DNA of 64,000 bases from Rhodospirillales bacterium (GTDB lineage: Bacteria; Pseudomonadota; Alphaproteobacteria; Micavibrionales; Micavibrionaceae), in NCBI GenBank assembly GCA_020638155.1, contig JACKJB010000001.1:744001-808000 (forward strand), written 5' to 3'. The stretch's first letter is position 1. Each line of letters starts with the position of its first letter. This document shows positions 59,940 through 64,000 of this stretch, in pieces. The notes beneath the pieces are model-generated. The model saw only the letters and a program-made list of their open reading frames with translations, was not told the origin of the DNA and searched no databases. A program made the translations under genes and the position numbers.

Positions 59940-60788
59940 ATGACTATGCCGACTTTTACTATGCGTGACCTGCTTGAAGCAGGCGTCCACTTTGGTCACC
60001 ACACCCGCCGCTGGAACCCGAAAATGAAACAGTACATCTTTGGTGTACGGAACGGGGTTCACATTATCGACCTGCAACAAACGGTTCCGATGCTGGACCG
60101 CGCTCTGAAAGGCATCCGCGATATTGCCGCTAACGGCGGCCGTGTCCTGTTTGTCGGGACGAAGCGTTCTGCGCAGGAAAAAATCAAGGAAGCTGCGAAA
60201 CGTTCCGGCCAGTACTACGTGAACCACCGCTGGCTCGGTGGCATGATGACCAACTGGAATACGATTTCCAAATCAATCAACCGCCTGCGTGAACTTGAAG
60301 ATCTGCTGGGCGGCGATATGAGCGGTTACACCAAAAAAGAACAACTGATGATGAGCCGCGAGCGTGACAAGCTTGAGCTGTCGATTGGCGGGATCAAAGA
60401 AATGGGCGGCATTCCTGATGCGCTGTTTATCATTGATACCAACATGGAAGACATTGCCGTAGCCGAAGCCAACAACCTTGGTATTCCGGTCTTTGCTATT
60501 CTCGACACGAACTCTGATCCGCATGGTGTTGATTATCCGGTTCCGGGTAACGATGACGCTTTCCGTGCGATTGAACTGTATTGCGACCTGGTTGCTGGTG
60601 CGGTTCTGGACGGTCTGCAGGCTGAGATGGCGAAAGCCGGTGCCGATAAAGACCAGAAGCCGCAGCCGAAAGAAAAACTGCCGGCTAAAGGCAAAGCCAA
60701 AGAGGAAGCTGCTGAGGAAAAAAAGTCTGAAGACGAAGCTGAAACAGAGGCTTCTGCGGAAGACGTGAAAAAAGCTGCACAGGCATAA
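59940..60788 (+). CDS. rpsB: 30S ribosomal protein S2
   Basis: The 282-residue protein shows the S2 signatures GVHFGHHTRRWNPKM, FVGTKRSAQ, VNHRWLGGMMTNW and PVFAILDTNSDP. A Lys/Glu/Ala-rich tail (about 235-282) is typical of alphaproteobacterial S2. The start is ATG 59940 with AAGGAG (59927-59932) at 7 nt. An upstream in-frame ORF extension is not conserved. It heads the rpsB-tsf operon. Confidence 0.97.
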   Translation: MTMPTFTMRDLLEAGVHFGHHTRRWNPKMKQYIFGVRNGVHIIDLQQTVPMLDRALKGIRDIAANGGRVLFVGTKRSAQEKIKEAAKRSGQYYVNHRWLGGMMTNWNTISKSINRLRELEDLLGGDMSGYTKKEQLMMSRERDKLELSIGGIKEMGGIPDALFIIDTNMEDIAVAEANNLGIPVFAILDTNSDPHGVDYPVPGNDDAFRAIELYCDLVAGAVLDGLQAEMAKAGADKDQKPQPKEKLPAKGKAKEEAAEEKKSEDEAETEASAEDVKKAAQA

Positions 60789-60823
60789 TCCAACACTAAC
60801 TGTATTTAAAAGGACTATGAACG

Positions 60824-61729
60824 ATGGCAAATATTACTGCATCACAAGTAAAAGAACTTCGTGAGAAAACCGGTGCCGGCATGATGGACGCAAAAAGCGC
60901 GCTCACCGAAGCTGACGGCGATATGGAAGCGGCTGTTGACCTGCTGCGTAAAAAAGGCCTGTCCAAAGCCGAGAAGAAATCCAGCCGTACCGCGGCCGAA
61001 GGTCTTATCGGGATCGCTATGGACGGGACCAAAGGCGCTGTGGTTGAGATTAACGCGGAAACCGACTTCGTTGCCCGTAACGAGCAATTCCAGCAATTTG
61101 TGTCTAAAGTGTCCACGATTGCGCTGGATCATGGTAAAGACGCAGAAACGCTTGGCGCTGCTGACTATGAAGGTGGTAAAAACGTTAAAGACACCCTGAC
61201 GGACCTGATCGCGAAAATCGGCGAAAACATGTCCCTGCGCCGCAGCGCGGTGCTGAGCGTCGAAAAAGGCGTTGTTTGCGGTTACATGCACAATGCCCTG
61301 GGGGATAACCTCGGTAAAATCGGTGTTCTGGTTGCTCTGGAATCTGATGGCGATGCCGAAGCCCTGCAAGCCCTGGGCAAGCAGGTTGCCATGCACGTTG
61401 CCGCAGCGTTCCCGAAATATCTGGATCGCGAGTCTGTTGATGCTTCCGCAATTGAGCGTGAACGCGACGTTCTGCTGGAACAAGCCAAAGCAGAGGGCAA
61501 ACCGGAAGAGATCGCCCAGAAAATGGTCGAAGGCCGGATGCGCAAATTCTATGAAGAAATCTGCCTGCTTGACCAAACTTTCGTGATCGACAACGAAACC
61601 AAGATTTCCAAACTGGTTGAAAATGCCGGTGCGAAGCTGACAGGCTTTGCCCGCTTCCAGCTTGGCGAAGGGATCGAAAAAGAAGCAGAAGACTTCGCCG
61701 CCGAAGTTGCCAAGGTAGCAAACGGCTGA
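60824..61729 (+). CDS. tsf: Elongation factor Ts
   Basis: The 301-residue exchange factor recycles EF-Tu. It has the UBA-like N-terminus VKELREKTGAGMMDAKSAL, the core motif AETDFVARNEQFQQF and dimerisation segments. A GGAC-type Shine-Dalgarno lies near 60812. Start ATG 60824. It is followed by a MITE-like element before pyrH. Confidence 0.97.
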   Translation: MANITASQVKELREKTGAGMMDAKSALTEADGDMEAAVDLLRKKGLSKAEKKSSRTAAEGLIGIAMDGTKGAVVEINAETDFVARNEQFQQFVSKVSTIALDHGKDAETLGAADYEGGKNVKDTLTDLIAKIGENMSLRRSAVLSVEKGVVCGYMHNALGDNLGKIGVLVALESDGDAEALQALGKQVAMHVAAAFPKYLDRESVDASAIERERDVLLEQAKAEGKPEEIAQKMVEGRMRKFYEEICLLDQTFVIDNETKISKLVENAGAKLTGFARFQLGEGIEKEAEDFAAEVAKVANG

Positions 61730-61793
61730 TTACTTCTCTTCGTGGACAGAATTAACAGCCGCGTTGCTTTGCAGGGCGGCTGTTATTACATTA

Positions 61794-61992
61794 GAGTCTG
61801 TTTCAAAACTCTTCTCGCCGTCATTCCCGCGGCCCTCCGTAGCTTTAGCGAAGGAGGGCTAGTCGGCGGGAATCCAGCAGAAGACAGCGGCAAAGCCGCT
61901 GACATATGGATCCCCGTCGTTTAAACAAAACCCTTGTTTCACAAGGTTTTTGTCACGGGGATGACGATTAGGGAGAGTTTTGAAACAGGCTC
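61794..61992. mobile_element. MITE-like element with 20-nt terminal repeats and TTA duplication
   Basis: AGAGTCTGTTTCAAAACTCT (61793-61812) and its inverted copy (61974-61993) differ in one base. The element proper begins and ends with GAG/CTC and is bordered by TTA on both sides (61791-61793 and 61993-61995), which looks like a 3-bp target duplication. It is 199 bp long and has no gene. A family A palindrome occupies its interior. Confidence 0.75.
61819..61966. repeat. Composite palindromic repeat, family A (copy 2, nested)
   Basis: It begins CGTCATTCCCGCG and ends with CACGGGGATGACG. It shares AATCCAG, an AGAAGAC motif and GACATATGGATCCCCG with the copy at 16128. It lies wholly inside the MITE-like element. 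Confidence 0.8.
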
Positions 61993-62071
61993 TTAGGATC
62001 GTTTTAATTTTGCGGGAAAAAGTGGTAAGGTCATGCAAACAAATGAAGTTCTAAAAGAAGAGGTCGCGCCG

Positions 62072-62800
62072 ATGTCGGGTACGGAAGCCAAATATAAACG
62101 TGTGCTGCTCAAAATGTCCGGCGAAGTCCTTATGGGGCCGCAGGAATTTGGGATCGACCCGGCGACGATCGACCGGATTGCCCGCGATATTAAAGAAGCT
62201 GTGGCCATGGGCGTTCAGGTTTGTGTGGTTGTCGGGGCCGGGAATATCTTCCGCGGCGTGTCCGGGGCAGCCAGCGGGATGGAGCGGGTGACCGCTGATT
62301 ATATCGGCATGCTTGGGACTGTGATGAACGCGCTGGCGCTGCAATCCGCGCTGGAGCAAATGGATGTTGAAACGCGGGTGCAATCGGCCATCCCGATGCA
62401 GGCCGTGTGCGAGCCTTATGTGCGCCGCCGTGCGCTGCGCCACATGGAAAAAGGCCGTGTTGTGATTTTCGCGGCGGGGAGTGGTAACCCGTTCTTTACG
62501 ACCGATACGCCTGCTGCTCTGCGCGCGACTGAAATGGGCTGTGATGCCCTGATTAAAGGAACGAAGGTTGATGGCGTTTACACGGCGGATCCAGCGAAAG
62601 ACGATACGGCAGAGAAGCTTGACCGGGTGTCCTATCTGGACGTGCTGACCAAAGATTTGCGCGTGATGGATGCGACGGCGATTTCGCTGGCGCGGGAGAA
62701 TGAGATTCCGATCCTGGTCTTTTCGATCAAGGATGAAGGGAATTTTGGCCGGGTTTTACGTGGTGAGGGCGAGTTCACGATCGTCACCGATAAGAAATAA
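62072..62800 (+). CDS. pyrH: Uridylate kinase
   Basis: The 242-residue enzyme phosphorylates UMP to UDP. It shows YKRVLLKMSGEVLMG, GAGNIFRG, DYIGMLGTVMNALAL and GTKVDGVYTADP. ATG 62072 follows AGAGG (62059-62063) by 8 nt and fits the family N-terminus; ATG 62033 would add 13 residues. In this clade pyrH lies between tsf and frr. Confidence 0.96.
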   Translation: MSGTEAKYKRVLLKMSGEVLMGPQEFGIDPATIDRIARDIKEAVAMGVQVCVVVGAGNIFRGVSGAASGMERVTADYIGMLGTVMNALALQSALEQMDVETRVQSAIPMQAVCEPYVRRRALRHMEKGRVVIFAAGSGNPFFTTDTPAALRATEMGCDALIKGTKVDGVYTADPAKDDTAEKLDRVSYLDVLTKDLRVMDATAISLARENEIPILVFSIKDEGNFGRVLRGEGEFTIVTDKK

Positions 62801-62821
62801 TATAAAGGAAAGAGGTTTATT

Positions 62822-63373
62822 ATGGTTGATATGGCTGACCTGAAGCGCCGCATGGAAGGCGCGATTGAGGTTCTTAAAGAGGAATATGGCGGTCTGCGGA
62901 CCGGGCGGGCGTCAGCCAGCATGCTGGAGCCTGTCGTGGTTGATGTTTACGGCAGCAAGATGCCGCTGAACCAGGTGGGGACGGTGAACGTGCCGGAGCC
63001 ACGCCTTCTGACGGTCAGTGTCTGGGATGCGTCTGCCGTTAAGGCTGTTGAAAAAGCGATCCGTGATTCCGGGCTGGGGCTGAACCCGCAGCCGGAAGGG
63101 TCTGTTATCCGCGTGCCGGTGCCTGAACTGAACGAAGAACGTCGCCATGATTTGACCAAAGTTGCGGGTAAATATGCAGAAGCCGCACGGGTTTCGATTC
63201 GTAATGTTCGCCGTGACGGTATGGATGGGCTCAAGAAAATGGAGAAAGACGGCGAGATATCGGAAGATGAACATAAGCGGATGGCAGATGACGTGCAGAA
63301 GCTTACGGATGGCCTGATTAAAAAAATTGATGAGATGTTGTCCGAAAAAGAAAAAGATATCATGACGATCTAG
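62822..63373 (+). CDS. frr: Ribosome recycling factor
   Basis: The 183-residue protein splits post-termination ribosomes with EF-G. It contains LRTGRASASMLEPVVVDVYG, LTVSVWDASAVKAVEKAI and the helix motif NEERRHDLTKVA. Its stop TAG (63371-63373) lies 1 nt before the left arm of the four-helix-bundle cassette. GGAAAGAGG lies upstream of ATG 62822. Confidence 0.97.
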   Translation: MVDMADLKRRMEGAIEVLKEEYGGLRTGRASASMLEPVVVDVYGSKMPLNQVGTVNVPEPRLLTVSVWDASAVKAVEKAIRDSGLGLNPQPEGSVIRVPVPELNEERRHDLTKVAGKYAEAARVSIRNVRRDGMDGLKKMEKDGEISEDEHKRMADDVQKLTDGLIKKIDEMLSEKEKDIMTI

Positions 63374-63374
63374 G

Positions 63375-63816
63375 GATTTAGTGGATTAGTGATTTGGTGA
63401 TTTAAGCATGGGTTATGCTGTTGCGAAGACATTTGAAGAACTGGAGGTTTATAAGCGCGCTTTTTCCATTTCGCTGGATATACATAGGGAAAGCCTGCTG
63501 TTTCCTAAAATAGAGCAGTATGCACTGGGAGATCAGGTGCGAAGAGCGAGTAAATCCATATGCGCGAATATAGCCGAAGGTTTCGCGAAGCAACGGTCTT
63601 CGCAGGCAGACTTCAGGCGTTTTTTGCTTATGGCAATGGGGTCGAGTAATGAGATGCTTGTTTGGATTAATTATTGTAAAGAGCTTGGGTATATAGACCT
63701 TGAAAAGGCCATATTCTGGCGGGAAGAATATATGTCTGTCGGTAAAATGATTAACGCTCTATATTCTCGTTAAGGTGTTCTAATGTCAAATCACCAAATC
63801 ACTAAATCACTAAATC
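63375..63816 (+). mobile_element. Four-helix-bundle cassette with inverted heptamer arms (frr/uppS junction)
   Basis: The arms 63375-63403 and 63788-63816 are inverted copies with 27 of 29 positions identical. Both are built from GTGATTT-type heptamers (GATTTAG, TGATTTG). The only gene inside is the four-helix-bundle ORF. The left arm starts 1 nt after the frr stop, and the right arm lies within the start of uppS. No transposase is present. Confidence 0.8.
63408..63773 (+). CDS. Four-helix-bundle protein (S23/IVP family, Avd-like fold)
   Basis: The 121-residue protein contains the family hallmarks FEELEVYKRAFSISLDI near the start, GDQVRRASKSICANIAEGFAKQ in the middle and a C-terminal helix pair. 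Relatives are encoded in 23S rRNA intervening sequences and as accessory Avd proteins of diversity-generating retroelements, but neither context exists here. The start ATG 63408 lies 5 nt after the left arm. Inserted between two essential genes, it probably depends on read-through from frr. Confidence 0.9.
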   Translation: MGYAVAKTFEELEVYKRAFSISLDIHRESLLFPKIEQYALGDQVRRASKSICANIAEGFAKQRSSQADFRRFLLMAMGSSNEMLVWINYCKELGYIDLEKAIFWREEYMSVGKMINALYSR

Positions 63817-64000
63817 ACCAACGACCAAAGCATATAGCCATTATTATGGACGGAAACGGGCGATGGGCACAGGCCCGTGGTCTTCCCCGCACGATGGGGC
63901 ACAAGCAGGGGGTTGAAGCTGTGAAGCGGGCCGTCCGGTCTGCCGGGGAGCTGGGGGTTGAGTACCTGACCCTGTTTGGGTTTTCATCGGAGAACTGGAA
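63783..64000 (+). CDS. uppS: Undecaprenyl diphosphate synthase, N-terminal part (cut by window edge)
   Basis: The frame from ATG 63783 runs to the window end. It encodes the conserved cis-prenyltransferase start IAIIMDGNGRWAQARGLPR (the Asp is catalytic), then GVEAVKRAVRSAGELGVEYLTLFGFSSENW. The enzyme makes the lipid carrier for cell-wall synthesis. The first 13 or so codons (MSNHQITKSLNHQ) are the translated right arm of the upstream cassette and are not expected in homologues. ATG 63848 would be too late to include HIAIIMDG. Confidence 0.93.
   Translation, partial: MSNHQITKSLNHQRPKHIAIIMDGNGRWAQARGLPRTMGHKQGVEAVKRAVRSAGELGVEYLTLFGFSSENW

Noticed and set aside
61794..61992. MITE-like element considered as a full insertion sequence
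   Set aside because: It is only 199 bp long and contains no transposase frame.
63408..63773. Four-helix-bundle gene considered as part of a diversity-generating retroelement or a 23S rRNA insertion
   Set aside because: No reverse transcriptase, template/variable repeat pair or rRNA gene is present; the context is frr and uppS.

Overview
The window is one strand of an alphaproteobacterial chromosome of moderate GC. The evidence is gene order: tig-clpP-lon-hupB, a nuo operon, the run nuoN-birA-coaX-rnj-DUF1467-proS-lolC-lolD-dnaE, and rpsB-tsf-pyrH-frr-uppS. All are arrangements I know from Alphaproteobacteria. A deep-branching Rhodospirillales or Micavibrio-like lineage is plausible, but that is inference. 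There is no rRNA, CRISPR array, prophage or recognisable transposase. Four tRNAs are present: His, Leu(UAG), Val(UAC) and Asp.

Layout. 1-8.6 kb: the 3' end of lptD, an SLC13-type permease, an envelope-anchored protein, a small secreted protein, parE, a tandem hotdog thioesterase and a secreted two-domain protein. 8.6-14.4 kb: glnA, tRNA-His, a secreted protein, a DUF350 membrane protein, the NAD(P)HX repair enzyme, tRNA-Leu and a single-domain response regulator. 14.6-22.4 kb: tig, clpP, lon (without clpX), hupB, tRNA-Val, an unknown helical protein, ald and tRNA-Asp. 22.4-46.4 kb: all of nuoA to nuoN, with most junctions from B to J filled by accessory genes and J-N tightly packed. 46.4-58.5 kb: birA, coaX, rnj, a DUF1467 gene, a secreted protein, an archaeal/eukaryotic-type proS, an unknown protein, lolC, lolD and dnaE. 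58.5-64 kb: an Acg-type flavoprotein, rpsB, tsf, pyrH, frr, a four-helix-bundle cassette and the 5' end of uppS.

The most unusual feature is a set of small units without a transposase. Each consists of one small gene between inverted DNA arms, placed in gaps between essential genes. Three carry a solitary GIY-YIG nuclease gene between REP-like palindromes (nuoC/D, nuoD/E, nuoF/G); one of them has a perfect 30-nt inverted repeat. One carries a four-helix-bundle (S23-type) gene between 29-nt inverted arms built of heptamers, and its right arm encodes the first codons of uppS. One carries a small membrane-peptide ORF between 31-nt inverted arms built of about 10-nt units (nuoH/I). A 199-bp MITE-like element with 20-nt terminal repeats and a TTA duplication lies between tsf and pyrH, with a second palindromic repeat family nested inside it.

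Functionally the window combines respiration (complex I), outer-membrane biogenesis (LptD, LolC/D, a PagL-like deacylase), protein quality control (trigger factor, ClpP, Lon), translation (ProS, S2, EF-Ts, RRF), DNA replication and topology (DnaE, ParE, HU), cofactor synthesis and repair (BirA, CoaX, NnrDE) and nitrogen/alanine metabolism (GlnA, Ald). Starts were chosen from Shine-Dalgarno spacing and family N-termini. All similarity statements rest on recognition of motifs, not on searches.
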